Shown: in pieces, positions 37,843 through 46,743 of the stretch | How the letters are laid out: each line of letters starts with the position of its first letter | Position numbering within the stretch: the stretch's first letter is position 1 | Source of the DNA: Geofilum rhodophaeum | Lineage (GTDB): Bacteria > Bacteroidota > Bacteroidia > Bacteroidales > Marinilabiliaceae | Direction of reading: 5' to 3' | DNA length: 64,000 nucleotides | Assembly: GCF_002210225.1 (NCBI RefSeq) | Contig: NZ_MWUJ01000002.1 | Coordinates: forward strand, 62,001-126,000 | The notes under the pieces: generated by a model | Databases searched by the model: none | What the model was told of the DNA's origin: nothing | What the model saw: the letters and a program-made list of their open reading frames with translations, nothing else | Position numbers and translations under genes: made by a program

Positions 37843-38715
37843 TCAGGCCTCCCTACGGGTGCGTGCATCAACATGAATGGTAACCACCATATTCAGTTGC
37901 TCTTCCACCAAAATTTCATATCTGCTGGCAATTTCGTGTGCTTTATCCAAACTCAATTCACCAGGTAAACGAATGTGAAAAGTCAGTTCAGTATGATTAC
38001 CGTAACGATGCAATTTAAAATGATGTGGCTGCAAAGTCAAAGAGGGTTCCACTTGTCGACTCAAGCCTGCAATTCGTTGTTCCATATCTGCTTCCATTCC
38101 CTCTCCCAATAAAGCGCTCATGGTGTCTTTTAAAATACCCCAGGTGGTGTAAAAAATAAGGAGCGAAACCAACATCCCCAATACGCTGTCCATCCACCAA
38201 ATATTTCGACCCAAAAAAATCGCCAACAGTATAACCAGACTGCTCAGTGCATCGGACCTATGGTGCCAACCATCGGCTTTAAGTGAACTCAACTTAAGTT
38301 TTTTACCGGTAGTAATGGAATAACGGGCCATTATTTCCTTTACCACAACAGATATCACAGTAACCCAAATAGCTGCCGGTCCATAAGAAAAAGCAACCCG
38401 ATTACGCAAATGCACCACCGATTCGGCCAAAAAATTGAAACCCACTACCGCCAACAAAACCCCCACAACAAGCGATGCGATCAATTCAGCCCGACCGTGG
38501 CCATAGGGATGCTGTTCATCGGCGGGTTGTTGAGCATATTTAAGACCAATTAAAACAGCCAAAGAGCTGATGGAATCGGATAGCGTATGCCAGGCATCGG
38601 CAATAAGAGCAACAGAATTAGATACCACGCCAGCCCAATATTTAAGCCCAAATAACAGTAAATTAAGTACTATCGACAGCCAACTCAGTATAATCGGTTT
38701 TCTATATGAATTCAT
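37843..38715 (-). CDS. Cation diffusion facilitator (CDF) transporter
   Basis: This 290-residue inner-membrane protein has about six spans and the metal-site motifs of the CDF family, ADAWHTLSDS and DGWHHRSDALSS (HxxxD), plus the His-rich HPYGHGR loop. The cytosolic C-terminal domain (about 205-290) has the ferredoxin-like fold with VEPSLTLQPHHFKLH. It exports Zn, Fe, Mn or Co by proton antiport; the metal cannot be named. It ends a three-gene minus-strand set with the rhodanese and hemW. Confidence 0.92.
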   Translation of the reverse strand: MNSYRKPIILSWLSIVLNLLLFGLKYWAGVVSNSVALIADAWHTLSDSISSLAVLIGLKYAQQPADEQHPYGHGRAELIASLVVGVLLAVVGFNFLAESVVHLRNRVAFSYGPAAIWVTVISVVVKEIMARYSITTGKKLKLSSLKADGWHHRSDALSSLVILLAIFLGRNIWWMDSVLGMLVSLLIFYTTWGILKDTMSALLGEGMEADMEQRIAGLSRQVEPSLTLQPHHFKLHRYGNHTELTFHIRLPGELSLDKAHEIASRYEILVEEQLNMVVTIHVDARTRREA

Positions 38716-38740
38716 CAGCTAAAAAGTCAAATATACAGGC

Positions 38741-39109
38741 TCAGGGATGAAACACAGGAAATCCCTGTTCGACCCAATTCTTATAACCATCTTTAAGCTC
38801 AAAAACAGCTTTATATCCCTTCTTTTTTAAGATTTTCTGAACCGCCCGGGTGCGTTCTCCCTTACTACAATAAATAAAAAGGGCAGTATCCTTTTCGCAA
38901 TTTTGGAGGAGTACGTCCAAAACAGCAGCTTCTCCTGCCCAAACTGCACCTTCAATATGTCCCAGAGCGTACATCGAAAATGGTCGCACATCAAGCAAGA
39001 GTACGGATGATTCGGTATGAAGTCGCTGATAAAAGACTTCCGGTTGGAGGTACTCCACATCGGCCGACCGAAACCAAGCCAAAATAAGAAAAAATCGAAG
39101 AACCAGCAT
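38741..39109 (-). CDS. Rhodanese-like domain protein
   Basis: This 122-residue protein has a short hydrophobic N-terminus (MLVLRFFLILAWF) that may export or anchor it, then a single rhodanese domain with SVLLLDVRPFSMYALGHIEG and the active-site Cys loop YCSKGERTR. Rhodaneses transfer sulfane sulfur. It starts 3 bp after hemW and lies 25 bp before the CDF gene. Confidence 0.88.
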   Translation of the reverse strand: MLVLRFFLILAWFRSADVEYLQPEVFYQRLHTESSVLLLDVRPFSMYALGHIEGAVWAGEAAVLDVLLQNCEKDTALFIYCSKGERTRAVQKILKKKGYKAVFELKDGYKNWVEQGFPVFHP

Positions 39110-39112
39110 AAG

Positions 39113-40231
39113 CTATTCTGAAACAAACAAATCTTCAATAATACCATCAACAACAAACCAGGAACCAGGCGTACAAAACAAGCGGTCGTTTTCATGCACA
39201 AGAGCTGCTCCCGAAATCCATCTGCTGCTTTGCTCCATCAAAGTTGCGTAAAATTTTGGAAATCGCGTCCGCATTTCTTTTAAATCCAAACCTTCACAGG
39301 TTCGTAAACCCAACATAAGCGTTTCATTAAAAGCATCTGCTTCACTCAACTGTTCTTCTTCGCAGACTTTAGTCCAATCACCTTGCAAATACAAATTCAA
39401 ATCCGATTTATTCCAACGTCTTGTATTTCCAAAATACGAATGTGCGCCAGGTCCGAAACCCAAATAAGGCACCCCATTCCAATACGAAGAATTGTGCCGT
39501 GAACGAAAACCGGGGCTACAAAAATTAGACAACTCATAATGTTCAAAACCTTTTTGCCGGGTAAAGGCACGAAGCAAATGATATTGCTCCAAACTGTCCT
39601 CCTCACTCACTTCTTGATAAATACCTTTTTTAAGCAGCCGGTGAAAAGGCGTACCCTCTTCAAAAGTAAGATGATAAGCAGATAAATGTTGAACAGGCAA
39701 TTGAGTAAAAATTTCGAGGTTTTGTTTAAAATAGGCTGTCGAACTCCAAGGCAATCCGTAAATCAGGTCCATTCCAATATTTCTAAAACCTCTTTGCCAA
39801 GCCAACTCAACTGCATTCCGAGCCTGTTGTGCGTTGTGCCGACGCCCCATTTCCTGTAAATCACGTTGGTGAAAACTTTGAATCCCTATACTTATCCTGT
39901 TAAAACCCAATTCAAGTAAGTCGTCCAGATATTCAGCTGTCAGGTCATCCGGATTGGCTTCAATAGTAATCTCCGCATCACTTTGTAAATGATAAGCGCT
40001 TTTAACAGCAGCAAATAAGGCAGCAAAATCGGCTCCTTTAACGAGCGAAGGTGTACCCCCTCCAAAATAAATGGAAGAAAGCGGATGATTAAAATCCTCC
40101 TTATAATGATCTACTTCGGAAAACAAAGTTTTCAGAAAAGCATCCATAAATTCAAGACGCGTGGTCTTATAAAAATCACAATAACCACAACGGGTAAAAC
40201 AAAAAGGAATATGAAAATACAAACCAGCCAT
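39113..40231 (-). CDS. hemW: Heme chaperone HemW-like radical SAM protein
   Basis: This 372-residue enzyme begins AGLYFHIPFCFTRCGYCDFY; the Cys-x3-Cys-x2-Cys ligates a 4Fe-4S cluster. YFGGGTPSLV and the HemN-type C-terminal domain (LGLRTCEGLDLKEM) follow. The Tyr-Cys spacing and the lack of the CPO N-terminal arm fit HemW, a heme-binding chaperone, rather than HemN. A sigma70-type promoter and a parS-like site lie just upstream. Confidence 0.9.
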   Translation of the reverse strand: MAGLYFHIPFCFTRCGYCDFYKTTRLEFMDAFLKTLFSEVDHYKEDFNHPLSSIYFGGGTPSLVKGADFAALFAAVKSAYHLQSDAEITIEANPDDLTAEYLDDLLELGFNRISIGIQSFHQRDLQEMGRRHNAQQARNAVELAWQRGFRNIGMDLIYGLPWSSTAYFKQNLEIFTQLPVQHLSAYHLTFEEGTPFHRLLKKGIYQEVSEEDSLEQYHLLRAFTRQKGFEHYELSNFCSPGFRSRHNSSYWNGVPYLGFGPGAHSYFGNTRRWNKSDLNLYLQGDWTKVCEEEQLSEADAFNETLMLGLRTCEGLDLKEMRTRFPKFYATLMEQSSRWISGAALVHENDRLFCTPGSWFVVDGIIEDLFVSE

Positions 40232-40242
40232 ACAAGTAGATA

Positions 40243-40258
40243 TGTTTCACGTGAAACA
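40243..40258. other. parS site 1 (ParB-binding palindrome)
   Basis: TGTTTCACGTGAAACA is a perfect 16-bp match to the ParB/Spo0J parS consensus. It lies 12 bp upstream of the hemW start codon. ParB bound here would load near the chromosome origin. Confidence 0.88.
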
Positions 40259-40272
40259 CTTAAAAACAAAGG

Positions 40273-40301
40273 ATTATAACAGCTTATCAACAGTTTTTCA
40301 A
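40273..40301 (-). promoter_or_regulatory. Sigma70-like promoter for hemW
   Basis: On the minus strand TTGAAA (40296-40301), a 17-bp spacer and TATAAT (40273-40278) form a textbook -35/-10 pair. The predicted start lies near 40266, so the parS site is in the leader. The phylum's primary sigma usually prefers TAnnTTTG, so this needs testing. Confidence 0.45.
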
Positions 40302-40312
40302 CCGTTTTTCAA
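40280..40312 (+). repeat. Three 11-bp direct repeats (iteron-like)
   Basis: CAGCTTATCAA, CAGTTTTTCAA and CCGTTTTTCAA follow each other without gaps; a partial ACATTCAA comes next. The 11-bp period is about one helical turn. They lie 22 bp from parS site 1 and may bind an initiator or regulator. Confidence 0.6.
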
Positions 40313-40371
40313 ACATTCAATTTTACTTATTAACAAACAACACAAACACACTGTTTAAATACTTATCAAAA

Positions 40372-40553
40372 CGAAACGGCATTATGCATAAATTATCTAT
40401 TACCATGCCCAACTTCTTGCTAAAAACAAACGTCCTCAATAAAAAGGACTTGAAAATATTCTCTTATTCCCTGCGTCCATTTTCTTTGCACTTATCCATA
40501 CTTTTTGGTATTTGAGCAGCTCATAACAACAACTTATGAATACAGCAGGTTAA
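40372..40553 (-). repeat. Repeat copy B, ~182 bp, inverted relative to copy A
   Basis: Read on the minus strand it starts TTAACCTGCTGTATTCATAA and keeps the order of copy A: GAGCTGCTCAAATACC, GCAAAGAAAATGGACGC, ATTGAGGACG and GGTAATAGATAATTTATG. The 3' end is degenerate (TGCCGTTTCG in place of TGCAGGTTAA). No open frame is seen. With A it forms a 2.6-kb-spaced inverted pair around CDF-rhodanese-hemW. Confidence 0.82.
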
Positions 40554-40613
40554 AATATAAGCTCAAAATGTGGTTATAAGCAAATGAGTTAAGTTCCAAA
40601 AAACAAAAATGCG

Positions 40614-40621
40614 TAGCTTTG
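40614..40621 (+). promoter_or_regulatory. Candidate -7 box for the VanZ-like gene
   Basis: TAGCTTTG fits TAnnTTTG. The transcript would start near 40628, which rules out an upstream TTG start at 40619 and supports ATG 40643. Confidence 0.55.
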
Positions 40622-40642
40622 AAAAAGAGAAAAATATATAAC

Positions 40643-41047
40643 ATGAGGCAAAAAATCTTCCAATACAAATTCAGTATAATTACCAGCAGCATCATTATTT
40701 TTTTAAGTATGGCAGAATCGCCCAACCTGCCTTCTACACCTTTCTTAAATATACCATATCTCGATAAGCTGGTTCATTTTGCCATGTACACAGGTTTATC
40801 GATGGTTTTATTTTTGGAAAAAAACTGGAACAATGTAAGTCCAAATCAAAAAATAGGACAGGTTTATAATATGCTGCTGCTGCTCATGGCTGTTTTGATG
40901 GGAGGACTCCTGGAGATTTTACAGCCCCTGCTTTCGGATCGTGCCAGGGATTTTGGGGATTTTGTAGCCAACACTACCGGAGTAGTGTTGGGTTTCTATT
41001 TACACAAAGGCATTCTGCCCTTACTAAAGGGCCAAAAAATCTTTTGA
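40643..41047 (+). CDS. VanZ-like membrane protein
   Basis: This 134-residue protein has about four hydrophobic segments and the VanZ-like motif PYLDKLVHFAMYTGLS, then LMGGLLEILQPLLSDRARDF and FGDFVANTTG. VanZ-like proteins are integral membrane proteins of uncertain role; the original confers low-level teicoplanin resistance. I chose the ATG at 40643 because a promoter box overlaps the earlier possible start. The 3' end overlaps the converging Rrf2 gene by 24 bp. Confidence 0.82.
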   Translation: MRQKIFQYKFSIITSSIIIFLSMAESPNLPSTPFLNIPYLDKLVHFAMYTGLSMVLFLEKNWNNVSPNQKIGQVYNMLLLLMAVLMGGLLEILQPLLSDRARDFGDFVANTTGVVLGFYLHKGILPLLKGQKIF

Positions 41048-41470
41048 GTTATTTTGGTAATTAGCTATTATACTACCAAATGTTTCTTCCTTAAAAAAAG
41101 CAATCAGATCCTTACGAATGGCTGAAAAGTTATCGTGTACAGGACATTTATCTTGAGCATCATCATGACTTTTACAAGGGCGGGTGCCAATCAAACAATG
41201 CTCAAATAAATTGGGTCCATCAATAATGGCCACCACGTCATACAAACTAACCTTTGACGGGTCATCTTTAAATCGAAAACCACCCAAGGGTCCCTTTACA
41301 CTTACCAATATATCCTTACGTACAAACACCTGTAAAATTTTACTCAAAAATTGCATGGGTACATCCAACTCGGCAGCAATGGTCTTAACATTAACATATT
41401 TACCGGGAGAACTATTGATGCCAATATATATAATGGATCGTAATGCGTACTTACAGGTATTGGAAAGCAT
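41024..41470 (-). CDS. Rrf2-family transcription regulator
   Basis: This 148-residue winged-helix protein has the Rrf2 N-terminus (CKYALRSIIYIG), a recognition helix (PMQFLSKILQVFVRKDI) and the wing KGPLGGFRF. Three cysteines in CLIGTRPCKSHDDAQDKC could hold an Fe-S cluster as in IscR or NsrR. It could sense iron-sulfur status, nitric oxide or redox state; its regulon is unknown. It follows rpiB by 26 bp. Confidence 0.88.
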   Translation of the reverse strand: MLSNTCKYALRSIIYIGINSSPGKYVNVKTIAAELDVPMQFLSKILQVFVRKDILVSVKGPLGGFRFKDDPSKVSLYDVVAIIDGPNLFEHCLIGTRPCKSHDDAQDKCPVHDNFSAIRKDLIAFFKEETFGSIIANYQNNSKDFLAL

Positions 41471-41496
41471 AGTATTTACTTTAAAGCCACAACAGA

Positions 41497-41937
41497 CTAT
41501 TTACAACTAATTTTTCTTATCCGGCCTTCATGTCGGCCACCGTCGAAAGGCGTCGTCAAAAACAAATCAACAATTTTAATGGCTTCCTCCTCGGTGACAA
41601 AGCGTCCGGGCAAACTACATACATTGGCATCATTATGTGCCCGGGCCAAACGTGAAATCTCAGCATTCCAGCATAAGGCGGCCCGAATACCCTGATGCTT
41701 ATTAACCGTCATATTAATGCCGTTTCCACTGCCGCAAATGGTAATGCCTAAGGCACAATCACCTTTTTCTACAGCTTCGGCTAAAGGATGTGCATAATCA
41801 GCATAATCCACACTATTTTCAGAATCGGTACCAAAATCAATAACCGTTAAAGCCTTGCTTTCAAGAACCTTTTTCAGCACCACCTTAAGGGGAAAACCTG
41901 CATGATCACAGGCAATGGCAATTCGTTGCTTATTCAT
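41497..41937 (-). CDS. rpiB: Ribose-5-phosphate isomerase B
   Basis: This 146-residue LacAB/RpiB enzyme begins IAIACDHAGFPLK and contains the catalytic Cys segment GITICGSGNGINM and the RAALCWN and LPGRFVTEEEA blocks. It interconverts ribose 5-phosphate and ribulose 5-phosphate in the pentose phosphate pathway. A TAnnTTTG box at 41968-41975 on the same strand gives a ~24-nt leader. Confidence 0.95.
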   Translation of the reverse strand: MNKQRIAIACDHAGFPLKVVLKKVLESKALTVIDFGTDSENSVDYADYAHPLAEAVEKGDCALGITICGSGNGINMTVNKHQGIRAALCWNAEISRLARAHNDANVCSLPGRFVTEEEAIKIVDLFLTTPFDGGRHEGRIRKISCK

Positions 41938-41967
41938 TGTTTCGGATTAATGGTAAATTTTCGGATA

Positions 41968-41975
41968 CAAATATA
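41968..41975 (-). promoter_or_regulatory. Candidate -7 box for rpiB
   Basis: TATATTTG on the minus strand matches TAnnTTTG, with TTT about 20 bp upstream in the -33 position. Confidence 0.5.
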
Positions 41976-42218
41976 CTTAATTGCAAAGGAGTTGAAAACC
42001 TGAAATAAAATAATAATCGGTGAAGAGCTCGTTAATAACTTGTGGATATAGGAGGATAACTACTAAAAAATAAAACTTGTTTTTCTAACTTGAAACAACT
42101 AAGCCAGCTTTATCAAGCGAAAAGCAAAATTTAAGCTTTTGTTTTTCCTTGTTTTTACCAACGGTTTTAAGGGCCATTATTAAAAGCAACCACAAACTTT
42201 TTCTTAACTTTGGAAGTT

Positions 42219-42345
42219 ATTAACAGCTTCTTAATACTGAATGCTAAACACTTATTTTCAGTACAGTATAAGAATAACAGCTGTTGACAGCCTATGAATA
42301 AAAATAGGCTAAAGGAGTTTGCAAGACCTTTAGCGTTTTTTTTTA
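42219..42345 (+). ncRNA. Candidate small RNA ending in an intrinsic terminator
   Basis: A TAACTTTG box at 42205-42212 could start a ~125-nt RNA near 42219. The RNA has a hairpin (TACTGAA...TTCAGTA), a second stem (AGCCTAT/ATAGGCT) and the terminator at 42315-42345. No open frame of note is inside it, and no gene on this strand lies upstream. It is not in an obvious Rfam class to my eye. The -33 element is not visible. Confidence 0.4.
42311..42345 (+). terminator. Intrinsic terminator upstream of nadA
   Basis: GCTAAAGG/CCTTTAGC (8-bp stem, 11-nt loop) is followed by G and a run of nine T. No plus-strand gene precedes it within 1.2 kb. Confidence 0.75.
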
Positions 42346-42413
42346 AACAATATCAACAGGGTATTATCATTATCTTATTTTTCTATTAAAATTAAACTAT
42401 AAATAATAATAGT

Positions 42414-43361
42414 ATGTTGAAGGGAGCGGAACTAAGAGAGGCCATTGCGCAATTGAAAACAGAAAAGAATGCTGTTATTATGGCGCATTACTATCAGGAA
42501 GATGTTATTCAAGATATGGCCGATGTAGTGGGAGATAGTTTGGCCCTGGCACAGCAGGCTGCAAAAACCAATGCAGACATCATTCTTTTATCGGGTGTTT
42601 ACTTTATGGGTGAAACCGCCAAAATTTTATCTCCGCAAAAGAAAGTGTTGGTTCCGGATGTAAAGGCGGGTTGTTCCCTTGCCGACAGTTGTCCGGCCGA
42701 CGATTTTGCTGCTTTTAAAGCGCTACACCCCGATCACACTGTAGTTACTTACGTAAATACTACGGCTGATGTAAAGGCTTTATCCGATATAGTTGTTACC
42801 AGTACCAATGCTGTAGGGGTTATCAACAGTATTCCTATTGATCAGCCCATTTTATTTGGTCCCGATCGAAATTTGGGGGCTTATTTGCAGAGTTTAACCG
42901 GGCGACAAATGGTATTATGGGATGGGGCTTGTCATGTGCATGAGCAGTTTTCTATTGAAAAGATTGTGGCGCTTAAAAAGGCGCATCCTGAATCACGGTT
43001 AATCGCACACCCTGAATGCAAGCAACCCTTGCTTGTGATGGCCGATTTTGTTGGAAGTACTGCTGCTCTGCTGAAATACACGCAAAACGAGCAGCACACT
43101 TCCTTTATCGTCGCCACTGAAGCGGGCATTCTCCATCAAATGAGAAAAGCTTCACCGGCCAAGGAGTTTATTCCGGCACCCCCCTCTGATTCAACCTGTG
43201 CCTGTAACGATTGCGAGTTTATGAAACTTAATACGCTCGAAAAAATTTACCTTGCACTAAAGAATGAGCGTCCCGAGGTGCTTATTGACGAAGCCGTGAG
43301 GCGTAAGGCTGTTGTTCCGATCGAACGTATGTTGGAAATATCTGCTCAACTTAAATTGTAG
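42414..43361 (+). CDS. nadA: Quinolinate synthase
   Basis: This 315-residue 4Fe-4S enzyme has the NadA motifs: [41 protein letters not shown] and the C-terminal [18 protein letters not shown]. It condenses iminoaspartate with dihydroxyacetone phosphate to quinolinate for NAD synthesis. The neighbours nadB and nadC are not in the window. It is the first plus-strand gene after the divergent region. Confidence 0.96.
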   Translation: MLKGAELREAIAQLKTEKNAVIMAHYYQEDVIQDMADVVGDSLALAQQAAKTNADIILLSGVYFMGETAKILSPQKKVLVPDVKAGCSLADSCPADDFAAFKALHPDHTVVTYVNTTADVKALSDIVVTSTNAVGVINSIPIDQPILFGPDRNLGAYLQSLTGRQMVLWDGACHVHEQFSIEKIVALKKAHPESRLIAHPECKQPLLVMADFVGSTAALLKYTQNEQHTSFIVATEAGILHQMRKASPAKEFIPAPPSDSTCACNDCEFMKLNTLEKIYLALKNERPEVLIDEAVRRKAVVPIERMLEISAQLKL

Positions 43362-43425
43362 TTTTGGTCTGCTGTATATTTGTTATATATTCCTTACTTT
43401 TAGTTTTTTATTCAAGCTTTGAAGA

Positions 43426-43812
43426 ATGGACGGTTTGCATTTACTATTGGTAGAGGACAATGTGCTTAACCAGAAGCTTATATTTCTTAGTTTAACCAAG
43501 TATGGCTTTGTTATTGATATTGCCAATAATGGGGCCGAAGCAGTGCAAAAGGTAAGGGAAACGCGCTATGATTTGGTATTGATGGATTTAATGATGCCTG
43601 TTATGGATGGTTTCGAGGCTACTGTCAGCATCAGATCTTTTGAAAAAGAACAAAATGTACACCCAACTCCCATTATAGGATTAACCGCCAACACTTTTGA
43701 TGCCGATCGTGAAAAGTGTTTGGCAATTGGTATGGACGAGTATATGGCAAAACCCTTTGATTTCACTGTTTTTAAAGCCATATTGGAGAACTTAGGTATT
43801 AGTAAATCCTAA
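43426..43812 (+). CDS. Single-domain response regulator
   Basis: This 128-residue receiver domain has the acidic pair (LLVEDN), phospho-Asp in [13 protein letters not shown], Thr in GLTANTF and Lys in AKPFD. The segment from VLMDLMMP to LTAN resembles the receivers of hybrid sensor kinases more than CheY. It has no output domain and lies between nadA and ruvB. Its kinase is not identifiable from context. Confidence 0.9.
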   Translation: MDGLHLLLVEDNVLNQKLIFLSLTKYGFVIDIANNGAEAVQKVRETRYDLVLMDLMMPVMDGFEATVSIRSFEKEQNVHPTPIIGLTANTFDADREKCLAIGMDEYMAKPFDFTVFKAILENLGISKS

Positions 43813-43831
43813 AAATAGCGTGGGTTTGGGC

Positions 43832-44857
43832 ATGGATATGGATATTAGAGGTTTTCAGGAAGAGGCTTCCAGGGAGACAGATATGGATTTGCAGCTTAGA
43901 CCGCTGTCTTTTTCTGATTTCAACGGACAGGACAATATCGTTGCTAATCTTAAGGTCTTTGTTAAGGCTGCTTTAATGCGTGGTGAGGCTCTCGATCATG
44001 TTTTGTTGCATGGTCCTCCCGGTTTGGGTAAAACGACACTTTCCAATATCATTGCCAATGAGCTCAATGTGGGTTTTAAACTCACCAGTGGGCCTGTTTT
44101 AGACAAACCCGGTGACTTAGCGGGTATTTTAACCAGTCTGGAACAGAACGATGTTTTATTTATAGATGAAATACATCGTTTAAGTCCCATTGTTGAGGAG
44201 TACCTGTATTCGGCAATGGAAGATTTCAGGATCGATATTGTTATTGATAAGGGTCCAGGTGCCAAATCCATACAGATTGACTTGCATCCCTTTACACTTA
44301 TTGGCGCCACCACCCGCAGTGGAATGTTGACCAGTCCCCTTAGAGCACGTTTTGGTATAAACAGTCATTTAGAGTATTACGATACTGAAATTTTAAGTGG
44401 AATTGTTGTTCGTTCGGCCGGCATTTTAAACGTGCCCATTTCGGAGGATGCAGCTTCTGAAATCGCACGCCGCAGCAGAGGTACTCCTCGTATTGCCAAT
44501 GCCTTATTGCGCAGGGTGCGTGATTTTGCCATGGTAAAGGGAAATGGGCGTATCGATGTGGACATTACGCGTTTTTCATTAAAAGCCTTACATATTGATG
44601 AATATGGTTTGGATGAAATGGATCGTAAAATTTTATTGACTTTGATGCAAAAGTTCGACGGAGGACCTGTAGGATTAACTACTATTGCTACTGCTGTAGG
44701 AGAGGACGCCGGTACTATTGAAGAAGTTTTTGAGCCCTTTTTGATAAAAGAAGGCTTTTTAAAGCGCACTCCCCGGGGCCGTGTGGTCACCCGATTGGCC
44801 TACGAACACTTTGGCATTGCTCCAGGTCATTTGCAGTCCTCACTTTTTGATTTATGA
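43832..44857 (+). CDS. ruvB: Holliday junction helicase subunit RuvB
   Basis: This 341-residue AAA+ ATPase has Walker [11 protein letters not shown], Walker B FIDEIHRL, sensor [19 protein letters not shown] and the C-terminal winged helix ([13 protein letters not shown]). It drives branch migration with RuvA. I take the ATG at 43832 (MDMDIRGFQ) over a GTG four codons earlier. Its stop overlaps the start of the flippase gene (ATGA). Confidence 0.96.
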   Translation: MDMDIRGFQEEASRETDMDLQLRPLSFSDFNGQDNIVANLKVFVKAALMRGEALDHVLLHGPPGLGKTTLSNIIANELNVGFKLTSGPVLDKPGDLAGILTSLEQNDVLFIDEIHRLSPIVEEYLYSAMEDFRIDIVIDKGPGAKSIQIDLHPFTLIGATTRSGMLTSPLRARFGINSHLEYYDTEILSGIVVRSAGILNVPISEDAASEIARRSRGTPRIANALLRRVRDFAMVKGNGRIDVDITRFSLKALHIDEYGLDEMDRKILLTLMQKFDGGPVGLTTIATAVGEDAGTIEEVFEPFLIKEGFLKRTPRGRVVTRLAYEHFGIAPGHLQSSLFDL

Positions 44858-46314
44858 GTTTAAGTATAAAACGTTTAGCAGGTGAGACTTTGGTTTATGG
44901 CGCCAGTACTATGGTTGGGCGTTTGTTGAACTGGTTATTAATGCCTTTTTATATTCGGGTTATTTTACCCGAAGAATATGGGGTCATAGTGAACATTTAT
45001 GGAGTGATTTCTGTGCTTTTAGTTTTGTTTACCTATGGTCTTGAAACTGGTTTTTTTCGCTATGCGCGTGAAGGTAAGGAAGATGCAGTTTATTCTTCTT
45101 CACTTAAAATGTTGGGTATCAGCAGTACCTTATTGTTTATTTTAACTGTAGTTTTTTCAAAGCCATTTAGTTTATTTTTTTATGACGGAGCACATCAAAG
45201 TGCCATCGTTTTAACGGGTATAATTGTTGCTTCTGATGCGTTTCTTTCTTTACCCTTCGCACGATTGCGTCTTAAAAATTTATCCTTACGCTTTGGCTGG
45301 ATTAAGTTGAGCGGGATTTTTTTAAATATTATTCTGAATTTTTTCTTTCTGTTGCTGCTTCCTTTCCTATTTTCTATAGGATTATTTTCTTCTTTGTCGA
45401 CTATTTATGAACAAGTTAGCGGTGTGTTTTGGATACTTTTAAGTAATGCTTTCAGCAGTGTTTTTCAGTTCGCTTTCTTTTTTTCGGATTGGAAGTTTTT
45501 GAAAGGTGCCTTTGAACTTCCGCTGATCAAGCGCATGCTTAGGTATTCGTGGCCTGTTTTGTTGGTCGGATTAACTGGTATGCTTACCCAAAATGTGGAT
45601 AAAATATGGATGCCCAAATTGGTAAAAGGGAATGGATTTTTAGAGTTGGCTGTTTATGGCGCTAATTTTAAAATAGGGGTTTTAATGAGTTTGTTTACCC
45701 AGTCTTTTCGTTTTGCCTTTGAGCCCTATTTTTTTAAGAATCGTGAAAAGGGAAGATCAGCTTACGCTTTGGTCATGGAGTATTTTATATTTTTCGGTCT
45801 GCTGATATTCATAAGTGTTCTGCTGTTTCAGGATTTTGTAAATATTCTCCTAACTCCTGAATATTTAAGGGGTAATGTGGTTATTCCTTTAATTTTGTTG
45901 GCTTTATTTTTTTATGGTATATATTTTAATTTGTCGCTGTGGTACAAATTGAGCGATAAAACCATTTATGGTGCTTATTTTGGACTTTTAGGTATGGCGC
46001 TCACCGTAGCCCTAAATTTTGTACTTGTTCCCCGTATCGGTTTTATGGGTGCTGCTGTGGCGCTTGCTGTGGGTTATGGTTCCATGATGTTGGTGTCTTA
46101 TTATTATGGCCAAAGATTTTATCCTATTGCCTATCCCCTGGGGCGGATTTTTTTGCATTTTTTAGTTGCCGGAACTGTGGTTTTGGCCGATTCTTTGCTT
46201 AGTATCCCCTCGTATTATTTGGATCTTGCTTTTAAAGCTGTACTTATTTTGAGCTTTTTGTTTTATATCAGATATATTCATTTAAAATTTTTGCCTTCAA
46301 ATGCTTACCATTAA
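44854..46314 (+). CDS. Polysaccharide flippase (MOP superfamily)
   Basis: This 486-residue membrane protein has about 12-14 spans and an N-terminal [20 protein letters not shown] typical of Wzx/RfbX-like exporters, with conserved [12 protein letters not shown]. It would flip lipid-linked oligosaccharide or peptidoglycan-type precursors. The lack of nearby glycosyltransferases leaves the substrate open. The gene is strongly T-rich and overlaps dut by 14 bp. Confidence 0.87.
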   Translation: MSLSIKRLAGETLVYGASTMVGRLLNWLLMPFYIRVILPEEYGVIVNIYGVISVLLVLFTYGLETGFFRYAREGKEDAVYSSSLKMLGISSTLLFILTVVFSKPFSLFFYDGAHQSAIVLTGIIVASDAFLSLPFARLRLKNLSLRFGWIKLSGIFLNIILNFFFLLLLPFLFSIGLFSSLSTIYEQVSGVFWILLSNAFSSVFQFAFFFSDWKFLKGAFELPLIKRMLRYSWPVLLVGLTGMLTQNVDKIWMPKLVKGNGFLELAVYGANFKIGVLMSLFTQSFRFAFEPYFFKNREKGRSAYALVMEYFIFFGLLIFISVLLFQDFVNILLTPEYLRGNVVIPLILLALFFYGIYFNLSLWYKLSDKTIYGAYFGLLGMALTVALNFVLVPRIGFMGAAVALAVGYGSMMLVSYYYGQRFYPIAYPLGRIFLHFLVAGTVVLADSLLSIPSYYLDLAFKAVLILSFLFYIRYIHLKFLPSNAYH

Positions 46315-46735
46315 AGTTATTAATACCAGTACCAATCCTTTGCCCGATTTTGCTACTGTGGATAGTGCGGGAGTTGATTTGCGTGCTCATCTGGAGGATA
46401 GTATAACTATTTTACCCGGAGAGCGGCAACTCATTCCAACAGGCCTCTTTATGGAAATTCCTTTGGGTTATGAGGTGCAGATCCGACCGCGAAGTGGTTT
46501 GGCCATTAAACATGGGGTCACTGTTTTAAATTCTCCCGGTACCATCGATGCTGATTATCGTGGGGAAGTTAAAGTTATACTAATTAATTTGGGGCAAGAA
46601 ACCTTTGTTGTAGAACCCGGTGATAGGGTTTGTCAAATGGTACTTAATAAATATGAACGTTTTGACTGGTCACACGTAGAAGTATTGTCTGCTACTGAAA
46701 GAGGTAGTGGTGGTTTTGGTCATACGGGTTTATAA
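46301..46735 (+). CDS. dut: Deoxyuridine triphosphate nucleotidohydrolase
   Basis: This 144-residue dUTPase has the five family motifs, among them [32 protein letters not shown] and the C-terminal P-loop-like [12 protein letters not shown]. It hydrolyses dUTP to dUMP. It overlaps the flippase gene by 14 bp and precedes the TPR lipoprotein by 8 bp, an arrangement common in this phylum. Confidence 0.96.
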   Translation: MLTIKVINTSTNPLPDFATVDSAGVDLRAHLEDSITILPGERQLIPTGLFMEIPLGYEVQIRPRSGLAIKHGVTVLNSPGTIDADYRGEVKVILINLGQETFVVEPGDRVCQMVLNKYERFDWSHVEVLSATERGSGGFGHTGL

Positions 46736-46743
46736 ATTATACT

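Larger units (their letters stand above)
41938..42413. other. AT-rich divergent region; candidate replication-origin element
   Basis: This 476-bp gap lies between minus-strand rpiB and plus-strand nadA, where gene direction and strand composition switch. It holds one near-consensus DnaA box (TTGTGGATA, 42039-42047, 8 of 9 to TTATCCACA on the reverse strand), an AT-rich run at 42361-42413 that could unwind, and an orphan terminator. I saw no second good DnaA box, so the origin call is tentative; 40232-40642 is an alternative. Confidence 0.3.

Noticed and set aside
40619-40642. TTG start eight codons before the VanZ-like ATG
   Set aside because: A TAGCTTTG promoter box overlaps it, so it would not be transcribed.
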